From the NCBI RefSeq assembly GCF_009877425.1, contig NZ_WXEY01000006.1:62001-126000 (forward strand): DNA of 64,000 nt. Reading direction: 5' to 3'. Shown here piece after piece: positions 45,136-53,054 of this stretch (position 1 is its first letter; each line of letters opens with the position of its first letter). This DNA is from Heliomicrobium undosum (GTDB taxonomy: Bacteria; Bacillota; Desulfitobacteriia; Heliobacteriales; Heliobacteriaceae). The notes beneath the pieces were generated by a model. The model was not told the origin of the DNA. It did no database searches and saw nothing but the letters and a program-made list of their open reading frames with translations. The position numbers and the translations under genes are program-made.

Positions 45136-46566
45136 ATGGATAACCACCGTCAAAGGCCCCACTTCGAACCGGCGCAGACGAAAAAGGCCAACACAACCGG
45201 AGAGTGGGCCGGCGTCATCGACCAGCCGGCGCCGTCAGAGACGAACGTGGCCGAATTCGCCGGAACGGAGTTCGCCAGCGAGTGGGCCGGCGCCCTCAAC
45301 CCCGCCATCCCGGTGCTACGGCGGAACGAGAAAGCCAACACCGCTGGCGCGGCCAAAGCGAACAACTGGGTGCTCGCCGCTCTGGCCGGCGTGCCGCTGA
45401 TCATGGTGCTCGGCAACTCCATGCTGATCCCCGCCTTCCCCCAGATCCGCGACGCCATGGGCATCAGCCAGTTTCAGGTCGGCCTCTTGATCACCTTCTT
45501 CTCCATCCCCGCCGGCATTGCCATTCCCTTTCTCGGCTTTCTGTCCGACCGGATCGGGCGGAAAAAGATCATGGTCCCGGCGCTGCTCCTCTACGGACTC
45601 GGCGGACTCATCTCGGGCCTGTCCCCCGTCCTGTTTCAAAACTCCTACACCGTCATGTTAACGGGTCGGATCGTCCAGGGGCTGGCCGCCGCCGGAACGG
45701 CCCCCATCGCCATGGCCTTGATCGGCGACCTCTACCAGAGCCAGTCGCGCAACAAGGCCCTGGGGGTGCTCGAGGCCACCAACGGCCTCGGCAAGGTGAT
45801 CAGCCCCATCCTCGGCTCCCTGCTGGTCCTGCTCATCTGGTGGTCCCTCTTCTTCGTCTACGCCGCCCTGGCCGTTCCCGTTGCCCTGGCCATCGCCTTC
45901 CTGGTCAAAGAAAAACCGGTATCGCCCCAACAAGCCGGCAAGAGCTTTTCGGCCTACTTCTCCGGCGTCTCCGAACTGTTTCAGAAAAAAGCCGCCACCC
46001 TGCTGATCGCCTTTTTCGGCGGCATGCTCGCCCTCTTCACCCTCTTCGGCGTCCTCTCCTACCTCTCTGATGCCCTGGAAGCCACCTATGGGCTGCAGGG
46101 CGTCCGCAAGGGGCTTGTCCTGGCCATCCCCGTGTTGGCCTCGGCGAGCACGGCCCTGGGCACCGGCTTCTTCCTGCAAAAACGGCCCGAGTACCTGAAG
46201 ACGGCCCTCCTGACCGGCCTCGGCCTTTTCTCGGTGTCGCTCATCCTATCGGCCTTGTTTCAGACGATCCCCGCCGTCCTCGCCCTGCTGGCTGTCCTCG
46301 GCCTCGGCGTGGGGTTGACGCTTCCCAGCTTGAACACCATCGTCACATCGTCCGCCTCCGAGGAGAAGCGGGGCGCTGTCACCGCCTTTTACGGCGGCGT
46401 TCGCTTCATCGGCGTCGCCCTCGGTCCCCCCGTCTTCAGCCTGTTGGAAAAAGGCGGCCCCTGGGCGCTTTACGGCCCCTGGGCGGTTGCCGGAGCAGCC
46501 ACGCTGCTGCTCGCCTGGTTTTTCCTGAAAACGCCGAAAAGCCAGGCAACCGGCGCGACGAGTTAA
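45136..46566 (+). CDS. MFS transporter (multidrug-efflux type)
   Basis: About 476 residues with 12 hydrophobic segments after a soluble N-terminal tail of about 75 residues containing an imperfect internal repeat (EWAGVIDQPAPSETN / EWAGALNPAIPV). The MFS signature FLSDRIGRKKIM follows the second helix, and GRIVQGLAAAGTAPIAMALIGD is motif C-like. Likely a proton-driven drug or solute exporter. ATG 45136 follows AGGAGG; an ORF extension to 44989 lacks an SD. Two very small membrane proteins are encoded directly downstream on the same strand, spaced 63 and 15 bases. Confidence 0.88.
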   Translation: MDNHRQRPHFEPAQTKKANTTGEWAGVIDQPAPSETNVAEFAGTEFASEWAGALNPAIPVLRRNEKANTAGAAKANNWVLAALAGVPLIMVLGNSMLIPAFPQIRDAMGISQFQVGLLITFFSIPAGIAIPFLGFLSDRIGRKKIMVPALLLYGLGGLISGLSPVLFQNSYTVMLTGRIVQGLAAAGTAPIAMALIGDLYQSQSRNKALGVLEATNGLGKVISPILGSLLVLLIWWSLFFVYAALAVPVALAIAFLVKEKPVSPQQAGKSFSAYFSGVSELFQKKAATLLIAFFGGMLALFTLFGVLSYLSDALEATYGLQGVRKGLVLAIPVLASASTALGTGFFLQKRPEYLKTALLTGLGLFSVSLILSALFQTIPAVLALLAVLGLGVGLTLPSLNTIVTSSASEEKRGAVTAFYGGVRFIGVALGPPVFSLLEKGGPWALYGPWAVAGAATLLLAWFFLKTPKSQATGATS

Positions 46567-46629
46567 CCTGGCCTGTACGTACGGCACATTCCTTCAGAAT
46601 GTTCTACGTCTAACGGAGGAGGTAATTTG

Positions 46630-46800
46630 ATGCACTACCGCTATCGCCGATCTCCCGCCGGCCATCACCGGTGGATGAAGATGATGCCCTATATGATCGC
46701 CGGCTGGCTGGGCCTGATCATCTGGTACATCAGCCAGGTCAACCAGATGACCGAGGCCGTCACCGACATCCGCGACACCCTGCGGCTCCGACGTCGATAG
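46630..46800 (+). CDS. Small membrane protein, 56 residues
   Basis: Begins MHYRYRRSPAGHHRWMKMM, a basic His/Arg-rich head, followed by one transmembrane helix (MIAGWLGLIIWYIS) and a tail with DIRDTLRLRRR. GGAGGAGG lies 8 bases before the ATG, a very strong ribosome-binding site. It is followed 15 bases later by another small membrane protein with a similar layout. No family recognised; both may be accessory subunits or regulators of the upstream MFS exporter. Confidence 0.72.
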   Translation: MHYRYRRSPAGHHRWMKMMPYMIAGWLGLIIWYISQVNQMTEAVTDIRDTLRLRRR

Positions 46801-46815
46801 AGGGGGGAACAACGC

Positions 46816-47073
46816 TTGCCCTATATGATGGGACGGGGAATGGACATGATGATGATCGCCGGACTCATTCACATCGTCCTGCTCGTCTGGTTTGTCTTCA
46901 CCTTGAGCGCCATCCGCCAGGATTTGCGGGAGCTGGTCAACCTCAACAAGTACCGCCATCACCCGCCCCTGAACGTCTACCAGGCCCCGTCTGCGCCCCC
47001 GGGACACCCGGGGTACCCCGGTCCCCAGCCGGCCCTCCGGCCCGAAGAAAGGCTTGGCCGCAAAGACGAGTAA
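46816..47073 (+). CDS. Small membrane protein with proline-rich tail, 85 residues
   Basis: Begins at TTG 46816 (SD AGGGGGG at 8 bases): MPYMMGRGMDMMM, a transmembrane helix (IAGLIHIVLLVWFVFTL), then AIRQDLRELVNLNK and a Pro/Gly-rich tail (PSAPPGHPGYPGPQ). The pattern short head - single helix - xxIRxDLR resembles the preceding 56-residue protein, so the two may be diverged duplicates. An ATG at 46825 is the alternative start. Function unknown. Confidence 0.7.
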   Translation: MPYMMGRGMDMMMIAGLIHIVLLVWFVFTLSAIRQDLRELVNLNKYRHHPPLNVYQAPSAPPGHPGYPGPQPALRPEERLGRKDE

Positions 47074-47152
47074 TCCCCGCGACTGCGGCCAGTCCCCGCT
47101 GATAATTATCCGGTTTACGCTGACAATTGCCTGGTAAGACCATACGGCGCCC

Positions 47153-47611
47153 TTACTTGCTCAACCACCAGTAAATCTGCAAAAACAGCGCCGTCAAGCC
47201 GCCGGCCATCAGCGGCCCCACGGGGACGCCGCCAAAAAGGACGATTCCCACCAGCGATCCCACGATCATCCCTACGATGATCTGCGGCTCCCCAGACAAG
47301 AGGTCGATCCCTCGCTTGTTCAGGTTGGTGGCCAGGACGCCGCCGATCAAGGCGATGATCCCCGGCAGAGAGGCAAAGGAAAGCAAGACCTCCCGCACGC
47401 CCACTTTTCCGGTGGCGAAAGGCGCCAGCATGGCCAGGGTGAGCATGACCAGGCCCATGTCGACGCCGTTCTGTTCAATCCACTCCAGCAGACCGCCCCA
47501 ACCGAGATAACTCAGCACGAGGATCGATGCGGCGGCCAGAACGGTCATGGGAGAACGGGCGATAACGCCCAGCAATAATATGAGGATCAGCAGCACGGTC
47601 CCACCACGCAA
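47153..47611 (-). CDS. DUF441 (UPF0756) membrane protein
   Basis: 152 residues with four to five transmembrane helices. It contains GVIARSPMTVLAAASILVLSYL, NGVDMGLVMLTLAMLAPFATGKVG, IIALIGGVLATNLNKRG and PLMAGGLTALFLQIYWW, the conserved pattern of DUF441. The TTG at 47611 is 6 bases after AGGAGGAG and gives the usual family length; the ORF runs 21 codons further upstream. Function unknown. Adjacent to comB on the same strand, though a 90-base gap separates them. Confidence 0.87.
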   Translation of the reverse strand: MRGGTVLLILILLLGVIARSPMTVLAAASILVLSYLGWGGLLEWIEQNGVDMGLVMLTLAMLAPFATGKVGVREVLLSFASLPGIIALIGGVLATNLNKRGIDLLSGEPQIIVGMIVGSLVGIVLFGGVPVGPLMAGGLTALFLQIYWWLSK

Positions 47612-47700
47612 GGGCAACTCCTCCTGCGGGTAATCTGCTACTGATCTTATGCGCCCTCTTGGGTTCCATGCCATGAACTGCCACGACTGCCGTTGTTCCC

Positions 47701-48441
47701 CTAAGCAAAAGCCTGCTCCGTCGGCAACAGGCAGACACGGGCCACCGCCTGGTGGGCCAGGACGGGGAACCGGTCTTCCTGCAGACAGAAGGCCAGATCC
47801 GCTTCATCACCCATCTCGGCCAGCCTCCGGCCATGGACAGTCTGCGCCATCAGCGGCGCCAGTTGATGCTGATTGAATTGGAACAACTGAAAGGCCGCGA
47901 TGGCCAGCTCGTTGACGACAGCCGGGCGGTTTTCCCAGATGTGGCCGAGGATTTTCCCGGCTGTAATGATGTCTTCCAGAGAAAACTGACCTTGTGTCCC
48001 TGCGCATAGGATGACCAGGTCATCGGGATCATCCCGGATGATCCGGTTTGCCACCGTCTCCCCGTTCAACAAGCTGCCCACCAGCACCTGGGCGGCTTTT
48101 TGCGCTTTATGCAGGGCCACCGTGCCGTTGGTGGTGACGAGAAAAAGCGTCTTTCCGGCTACCACATCGGTCGTGTAGGCGCGAGGGGAGTTGCCCAGGA
48201 AAACCCCGGGGAGGGGGCGTCCATGCCCTTCTCCCCCCAGCAGCACCTTGTCTGGGTCCCAACTGGACGATAACACCCGCGCCTCATTGACGCTGGTCAC
48301 CGGAAATACCTGCTTGCAACCGTTGGCCAGGGCGGTGACGATGGTGGAGGTGGCCCGCAGGGTATCGATGACCACAACGTACCTGCCTTCCAACTCATCG
48401 GGTGTAACGTTCTGATGTGTCGCGATCACCTCAACGTACAA
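47701..48441 (-). CDS. comB: 2-phosphosulfolactate phosphatase
   Basis: 246 residues. Motifs of the ComB family: VVVIDTLRATSTIVTALANG (about 22-41), GERxG-like LLGGEGHGRPLPGV, GNSPRAY, and TTNGTVAL. It hydrolyses 2-phosphosulfolactate to sulfolactate. The start is TTG 48441, after GGAGGGGAG. It is directly downstream of comA. In spore formers without coenzyme M this pair makes sulfolactate, which accumulates in Bacillus spores (YitC/YitD); the same use here is inferred. Confidence 0.9.
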   Translation of the reverse strand: MYVEVIATHQNVTPDELEGRYVVVIDTLRATSTIVTALANGCKQVFPVTSVNEARVLSSSWDPDKVLLGGEGHGRPLPGVFLGNSPRAYTTDVVAGKTLFLVTTNGTVALHKAQKAAQVLVGSLLNGETVANRIIRDDPDDLVILCAGTQGQFSLEDIITAGKILGHIWENRPAVVNELAIAAFQLFQFNQHQLAPLMAQTVHGRRLAEMGDEADLAFCLQEDRFPVLAHQAVARVCLLPTEQAFA

Positions 48442-48530
48442 GTGGCTCCCCTCCGGTTCCCCCGTCCCGCTCCCACTTACAACCCTACCCCTTCAACGCC
48501 GGCCTCATTTTTTCCCTTGGACCAAGCTGT

Positions 48531-49370
48531 TTAACTGCTCCCGCCTTCCGCCCCGCTCGCCTCCTGCCGGGCTTTTTCCTCCACGGCGAGCGCGAGCGTG
48601 TCAGAACGAAGACCACGGCGCAAAGATTCCAAGGCGATCACCTCGGTGACCGGGATGTTGCCCAGGTTGACATTGACGCCGAAGCGCGCGATCAACGCCT
48701 GCTGTTGCTCTTTCAGCGGCGCCTCCCAGAGCAGCGCATCCACATTCCCTACCGAATCGACCATCCTTTCCAGGTCATCATCCCGGATTTGCCCTTTCGT
48801 GTCATAAAAATTGACCCCTTTTCCTGACTCCCGCCCCTCCACGATCACATAGGAGGCGCCTTCTGACAGGTCCTCCCCGATCTGCTGAATGATCGCCTGG
48901 AGGGGGAGGGTCTGACGGGGATCTTTTTTGCCGACCTCCGTCAGCACCTGAAACCCATTGGAGATCGCTTTTTGGATCAGGATGCGCCGTTCCCGGGGGG
49001 TTATGTTGATGGTCCCGTCGGAAATCTCGACCCAGCGAATGTCGACGCCCTTCAGACCGGCCAGCAACTCGTCATAGCCCCCCTGCCAGTAGGCGATCTC
49101 ACCGAGCGTTCCCCCTACATAGACCTCGACGCCGTAGCGCCGGGCGAGGTTCACCTTCTGTTCCAGAATCTCCGGACGGTAGAGGGCCGATGATCCAAAA
49201 CCGAGCTTAATAAAATCGATATGATCGGCGGCCATTTCGAGCAGGTCGTGAAACGACACCAACCCGACTCCCTTGTCAAAGACCATGGTCATTCCTTGGG
49301 AACGGGGCTTTTCATTGCGAAACCCCGTCGGCCACGATACCGGCGGAAACCAGAGCGGCTTGCTGGTCAT
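48531..49370 (-). CDS. comA: Phosphosulfolactate synthase
   Basis: About 279 residues, a TIM-barrel enzyme joining phosphoenolpyruvate and sulfite to give phosphosulfolactate. It shows KPRSQGMTMVFDKGVG, DFIKLGFGSS, EVYVGGTLGEIA and VWVEISDGT-like WVEISDGTINI with Lys and Glu residues of the family active site. I choose ATG 49370 after AAGGTGAG; an ATG five codons earlier is possible, and the longer ORF has no support. Upstream of comB by 89 bases on the same strand. Its sulfite substrate links it to the sulfite reductase at 34 kb. Confidence 0.9.
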   Translation of the reverse strand: MTSKPLWFPPVSWPTGFRNEKPRSQGMTMVFDKGVGLVSFHDLLEMAADHIDFIKLGFGSSALYRPEILEQKVNLARRYGVEVYVGGTLGEIAYWQGGYDELLAGLKGVDIRWVEISDGTINITPRERRILIQKAISNGFQVLTEVGKKDPRQTLPLQAIIQQIGEDLSEGASYVIVEGRESGKGVNFYDTKGQIRDDDLERMVDSVGNVDALLWEAPLKEQQQALIARFGVNVNLGNIPVTEVIALESLRRGLRSDTLALAVEEKARQEASGAEGGSS

Positions 49371-49452
49371 TTTCTCACCTTCCATGAGTTCTATCTCACC
49401 ATAGATTATGATAATCCTGCGAGAAGGTTTGTGAGAATCTTCGGAATTGACG

Positions 49453-49482
49453 AAAAAATATGAAGCCGCCAGGGCAGCTTCA
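49453..49482 (-). terminator. Terminator after the polysaccharide deacetylase
   Basis: TGAAGC (49461-49466) pairs with GCTTCA (49477-49482) with further partial inner pairing, followed on the minus strand by ATATTTTTTCG. It separates the deacetylase from comA. Confidence 0.6.
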
Positions 49483-49525
49483 TCAATATCCGTTATTCTT
49501 TTGTTTTTCCATTTTTTTAATATAT

Positions 49526-50467
49526 TCACAGGAACTTGACCGCATAGGCGCTTTTGCTCAGCACGTCGAAGCCGTATCCCTCATGCTGCAGTCGCTCGAT
49601 GATCGCCGGCAGCGCCTCCACCGTCGTCTTTTTCGCCGGGCTGTCGTGAAAGAGCACGATGACGGCCTTTTGACCTGCCGACTGCCGGGCAACGGCGTTG
49701 ACGATGACGGCCCTGTCCGGGGTCGCCTTCGACGCATCCAGAGAATCCACATTCCAATCAAAGTACTGGTACCCCGCCTCGACGACCCGTTGGGACAAGG
49801 CGATCATGAATCCCCTTCCCGGAGACACAAGGTTGTTTGATCCGCCGGGAAACCGCAGGATGTCGGGACGGATGCCCGTCGCTTCCGCGATCAGATCATC
49901 GAGTCGCCGCACATCCTCCATGAAGGACTCAATGGAGGCATAGACCTTTCTATAGAGGTGGCTGTAGGTGTGGTTGCCTAGGGCATGTCCCTCCTGGGCG
50001 ATGCGCCGGTAGGCGGCTCTGCCGAAATCTGTCGGGTTGCCGTTGACAAAAAAAGTGGCTTTCACTTGATACCGCGCTAGGATGTTCAATACCGCCAAGG
50101 TATTCTCGCTGGGGCCGTCATCAAAGGTCAGATAGGCCGTTTTTTTTTCCGGAACGTTTTCCGTGATCACGCCGTTGCGGTTCGGGTGTTGGCGCTGCAG
50201 TTGCTCCACCCGCTCGTTCATTTGCCGGACCTGTTCCCGGAGGGTTTCGATCTCGCTTCGGTACTGTATCTGCTGATTCTTCAACGTCTGGTTGACCAGC
50301 CCGGCCTGCGCCAGCAAGGCCAATAAAGCGGCAAGCGTAAAAAACGCGAACAACTGCAGCGCCGTCGCCTTGTCCGCCAACCGTTGCCCTCCCGAGGGCT
50401 GACCACCTCCAGGCCCCCCTGCGGCCTCGTTTACCGGTTCCTCCGCAGCCAGCCCGTCCCCCTGCAT
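49526..50467 (-). CDS. Membrane-anchored polysaccharide deacetylase
   Basis: 313 residues. A cytoplasmic Gly-rich head, a transmembrane helix (about 37-58), a coiled-coil stalk (about 62-95, EIETLREQVRQMNERVEQLQ), then a NodB deacetylase domain. The NodB motifs are TFDDGPS, HTYSH (metal ligands), RFPGGSNN, FDWNVDS and VLFHDS. It probably removes acetyl groups from peptidoglycan N-acetylhexosamines, as spore-cortex or vegetative PdaA-like enzymes do. ATG 50467 follows GAGGTGG. A 24-base palindrome lies just upstream of the ribosome-binding site. Confidence 0.92.
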   Translation of the reverse strand: MQGDGLAAEEPVNEAAGGPGGGQPSGGQRLADKATALQLFAFFTLAALLALLAQAGLVNQTLKNQQIQYRSEIETLREQVRQMNERVEQLQRQHPNRNGVITENVPEKKTAYLTFDDGPSENTLAVLNILARYQVKATFFVNGNPTDFGRAAYRRIAQEGHALGNHTYSHLYRKVYASIESFMEDVRRLDDLIAEATGIRPDILRFPGGSNNLVSPGRGFMIALSQRVVEAGYQYFDWNVDSLDASKATPDRAVIVNAVARQSAGQKAVIVLFHDSPAKKTTVEALPAIIERLQHEGYGFDVLSKSAYAVKFL

Positions 50468-50480
50468 TCCACACCACCTC

Positions 50481-50504
50481 GGTTTAGAGGAATTCCTCTA
50501 AACC
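50481..50504. promoter_or_regulatory. 24-base perfect palindrome upstream of the deacetylase
   Basis: GGTTTAGAGGAA and TTCCTCTAAACC form a perfect dyad with no spacer, ending 14 bases before the ATG and next to the SD. It has no T tract, so it is more likely an operator or a translation-control hairpin than a terminator. Confidence 0.55.
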
Positions 50505-50605
50505 CTATTAAGAGAAATCGAAGGATTTGCCAGCTCGATGATGTTGCATCTGTGGTAATTTATAGAAATTGCAGAAGGGGAACCCTATTCCTTCAAGCAC
50601 GCAAA

Positions 50606-50645
50606 GAAAAACACCGCCTCCAGGTCATCAGACCTGAAAGCGGCG
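50606..50645 (-). terminator. Terminator of the 118-residue hypothetical gene
   Basis: CAGGTC (50621-50626) pairs with GACCTG (50631-50636) with outer CGCC/GGCG pairing, followed on the minus strand by GTTTTTCTTTG. Confidence 0.7.
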
Positions 50646-50654
50646 CAACCGACA

Positions 50655-51011
50655 TCAATGGAGCGGGAACAAAAATTCCTTAAACCGTGGGTTATAGAGA
50701 AGCCGGATGGTGGAATCTTGCGTATAACCTTCATGAAATACGGAGGTGACGATCTTTGTCTTACCGGCCGTCAGGGACAGGTTCAGATCAATGAAGCCGT
50801 GAATCAACTCACCCATGCACTCATCCGGATTCTCTTCCGCCTCCAGGTCATCGACCCGCACGATGATCCCCGGCGTTTCTGACCGGATGTTCCTCAAGGC
50901 GTCCCGGAGCACCTGCTGATCCTCTTCAGACAGTTGCTTAATCGCTTCCAGAACCTGACGCATCCGTAATTGATCCGGCATTTCCCCCACGATATCTCTC
51001 CCCTTTCTCAT
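50655..51011 (-). CDS. Hypothetical protein
   Basis: 118 residues: MRKGRDIVGEMPDQLRMRQVL, a helical acidic region (EAIKQLSEEDQQVLRDALRNI) and a beta-rich C terminus (GFIDLNLSLTAGKTKIVTSVF, LLYNPRFKEFLFPLH). ATG 51011 follows TAGGAG at 9 bases; an in-frame ATG 10 codons later follows GGGGGAA and is possible. No signal or membrane segment. I do not recognise the family. Between the deacetylase and a MoaD-like gene, each with its own downstream stem-loop. Confidence 0.65.
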   Translation of the reverse strand: MRKGRDIVGEMPDQLRMRQVLEAIKQLSEEDQQVLRDALRNIRSETPGIIVRVDDLEAEENPDECMGELIHGFIDLNLSLTAGKTKIVTSVFHEGYTQDSTIRLLYNPRFKEFLFPLH

Positions 51012-51080
51012 GACTCGCAACTCCTATCCACGCTGAAGCGAAACCGACATGGCCCCATAAAACAGTGCGGCGAAGCAGAA

Positions 51081-51113
51081 CGCCACAGTTCATGGGCTCA
51101 TGGAACTGTGGCG
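51081..51113. other. Stem-loop downstream of the MoaD-like gene
   Basis: CGCCACAGTTC (51081-51091) pairs perfectly with GAACTGTGGCG (51103-51113), with CATG/CATG continuing the pairing inward. There is no T tract on either strand, so it may be an RNA-stabilising or protein-binding hairpin. Confidence 0.5.
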
Positions 51114-51139
51114 TCTGTGTAGGAAGCAAGATTTGATTG

Positions 51140-51403
51140 TCAACCCCCGCCAACAGGGGGAAAGAGGGACAAGGTATCACCATCGCAAAGGATATGGTCG
51201 ATTTCTTTCGAATGGCCGTTGACCATGCAGATGGCCACTTCCTGCTCAGGAATGGCCAGCGCCGAGAGGGCCTCGCGAACCGTCGATCCAACGGGAAACT
51301 CCATATGGCGTGTCGGGAAGCGATTGACACGGAAGGTGGCGAAGAGCTTGACAAAGACAGTCATGGGCACCGGCGCGACATTATCTCTTTGATGGCCGCT
51401 CAT
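51140..51403 (-). CDS. MoaD/ThiS-like ubiquitin-fold protein
   Basis: 87 residues. After a short head, the beta-grasp fold MTVFVKLFATFRVNRF, then EFPVGSTVREALSAL, and the end ICDGDTLSLFPPVGGG-like tail (DTLSLFPPVGGG) with the C-terminal Gly-Gly that is adenylated and thiolated in sulfur-carrier proteins. GGGGGTG lies before ATG 51403. No moaE, thiF or moeB is adjacent, so it could serve molybdopterin or tungstopterin synthesis or another sulfur-transfer path. The molybdopterin oxidoreductase at 2.5 kb would be one client. Confidence 0.85.
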   Translation of the reverse strand: MSGHQRDNVAPVPMTVFVKLFATFRVNRFPTRHMEFPVGSTVREALSALAIPEQEVAICMVNGHSKEIDHILCDGDTLSLFPPVGGG

Positions 51404-51679
51404 GTCTACACCCCCCGTTTCCTACTCAAAAGTCTATCGGGTCAAAACCCCTTGCGCAATATTTAAAAAGGTTCGTCAATTTCAACACAAAACTTTTACG
51501 GAAACAGCAGTCGATTTCGTTCTGGAGCATACGCATGTATTCCATATTTATGTGCCAAAGCGCGATAGGCGTTGAATGGAACGCCGAAAAGAGCGCTTGC
51601 CGAATATCCTTGCGGAGCCGAAGTCATTATAATGAAGATGCGTGACTTTTATGATAGATACAGAAAGGGACAGACAACC

Positions 51680-52522
51680 ATGCTTTCAGATTTTCGCTTT
51701 ACCGTTGTCATCGTATTGACGGCCTTCATCCATATGTTTCATACCTTTAACTACGCTGTACGGTTGGCTGGCGTCCAGACAAAACGGGTTTCCATGGCCT
51801 ATTCCTTGTTTAATGTGTTATTTCTATTGGCCAGCACAGCCAATACCATACAAGCGCCTTTGATGGCCAAAGGGATTGAAGGGGCTTTCCGGGTCTTGAC
51901 CGACCCGCTCGGCACGGAAGCGGTTGCGCTTTTGGTGGGAACGGTTGATCGCCAACTGCGGATCGTCCTGTTGGCAGCCACGGCAGGAACCATCATCGGC
52001 ACATTGTTGATCCCCAGCTTTACGCGCATCTTTTCCAACGGTATTCTCATGCTCGAACAGATCGGTTCCGTTCCCAAACTGTTGCTCACCGCCTTATCCG
52101 TCCGGCGGCTGAAACAATTGATCGCGAGCGTCCAGCTCCCTCACCCGGAGGTCGTTGCCCGGATGCGGGAGGAGCGAACCATCCCAACCATGACACTGCT
52201 CTTGAACATTCTCGTCTCTGCCATCTTTACGACAGGCGTCTTGTCCGCCTTATACGCGGGCGTCTTATCTCCCGAGTACCGTCAGACGGCCGGCTATCTA
52301 TCAGCGCTGATCAACGGCTTCGCCACGGTGCTGCTGGCCACCCTGATCGATCCGATCACCGCCATCTACACCGATGAAGCCATCGCTGGAACGCGTTCCG
52401 AAGAAGAGGTAAAATCGCTCGTCATGTACATGGCCTTCAGCCGTATCGCCGGAACCCTCGTTGCCCAGGCGCTGCTGCTGCCGGCGGCGACGCTCATCGT
52501 GCATTTTACCGGTCTCATCTGA
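51680..52522 (+). CDS. amj: Amj-type lipid II flippase (DUF2837)
   Basis: About 280 residues, six to seven transmembrane helices. It matches the Bacillus Amj (YdaH) pattern: VVIVLTAFIHMFHTFNYAVRLAGVQTKRVSMAYSLFNVLFL (residues about 10-50), then DRQLRIVLLAATAGTIIG. Amj is an alternate to MurJ that flips undecaprenyl-linked peptidoglycan precursor across the membrane, induced under envelope stress in Bacillus. ATG 51680 follows AAAGGG; a TATAAT at 51628-51633 fits a start upstream of it. Longer ORF starts lack SDs. Single gene. Confidence 0.86.
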   Translation: MLSDFRFTVVIVLTAFIHMFHTFNYAVRLAGVQTKRVSMAYSLFNVLFLLASTANTIQAPLMAKGIEGAFRVLTDPLGTEAVALLVGTVDRQLRIVLLAATAGTIIGTLLIPSFTRIFSNGILMLEQIGSVPKLLLTALSVRRLKQLIASVQLPHPEVVARMREERTIPTMTLLLNILVSAIFTTGVLSALYAGVLSPEYRQTAGYLSALINGFATVLLATLIDPITAIYTDEAIAGTRSEEEVKSLVMYMAFSRIAGTLVAQALLLPAATLIVHFTGLI

Positions 52523-52545
52523 CGTCGCCTTAACTCTCACGCAGT

Positions 52546-52956
52546 TTATCCGGCGCAATAAATCCGGTTCAGCCGTTCGGCCAGTCCCGCGCTGATCCCC
52601 TGGGCCGAGTGGCTCAGTTCGCGCTTGGCCATGACCACATCCAGGTTGAGGCCGTGATGATCGTCGTTGCGCTTCTGGAGATCATCGAGCAGCAACTTGG
52701 CCGCCGCTTTTTCAATCGGCCCCTCCCGAAAAGGCGTTAGCGCCTGGATGGCCTGATGCACCCGCCGGTTGGTCCATTCCAGGTAGGCCACCCGGGCGAC
52801 CAGCCCCAAGACAAAGGCGCCTTCGATGATACCCCATCCGGCCTTGTCCAGGCCGAGCACCGCTTCTCCCCCGAAAGACAGAATCAGGGGGATGAGGGCC
52901 ATCACCGCGCCGGCCATCGCCCCGGCGATGATTAGATTTGACAAGCTTTTGTTCAT
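52546..52956 (-). CDS. Hypothetical membrane protein
   Basis: 136 residues with two N-terminal hydrophobic helices (LIIAGAMAGAVMALIPLIL and WGIIEGAFVLGLVARVAYL) and a charged helical soluble tail (IEKAAAKLLLDDLQKRNDDHH...). The start ATG 52956 has only a weak SD (GGCGGG). I do not recognise a family. It overlaps nothing and is convergent with the Amj gene. Its tail rich in Arg, Asp and His suggests a cytoplasmic interaction module. Confidence 0.6.
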   Translation of the reverse strand: MNKSLSNLIIAGAMAGAVMALIPLILSFGGEAVLGLDKAGWGIIEGAFVLGLVARVAYLEWTNRRVHQAIQALTPFREGPIEKAAAKLLLDDLQKRNDDHHGLNLDVVMAKRELSHSAQGISAGLAERLNRIYCAG

Positions 52957-53054
52957 CCCGCCGATTTCACTTCCTGTATCGCATATCCGATGATAACAAT
53001 GAACCGAACACCCTCATTGTATCGAATGGAGAACCATCGCGCCAGTCGTTCCCT

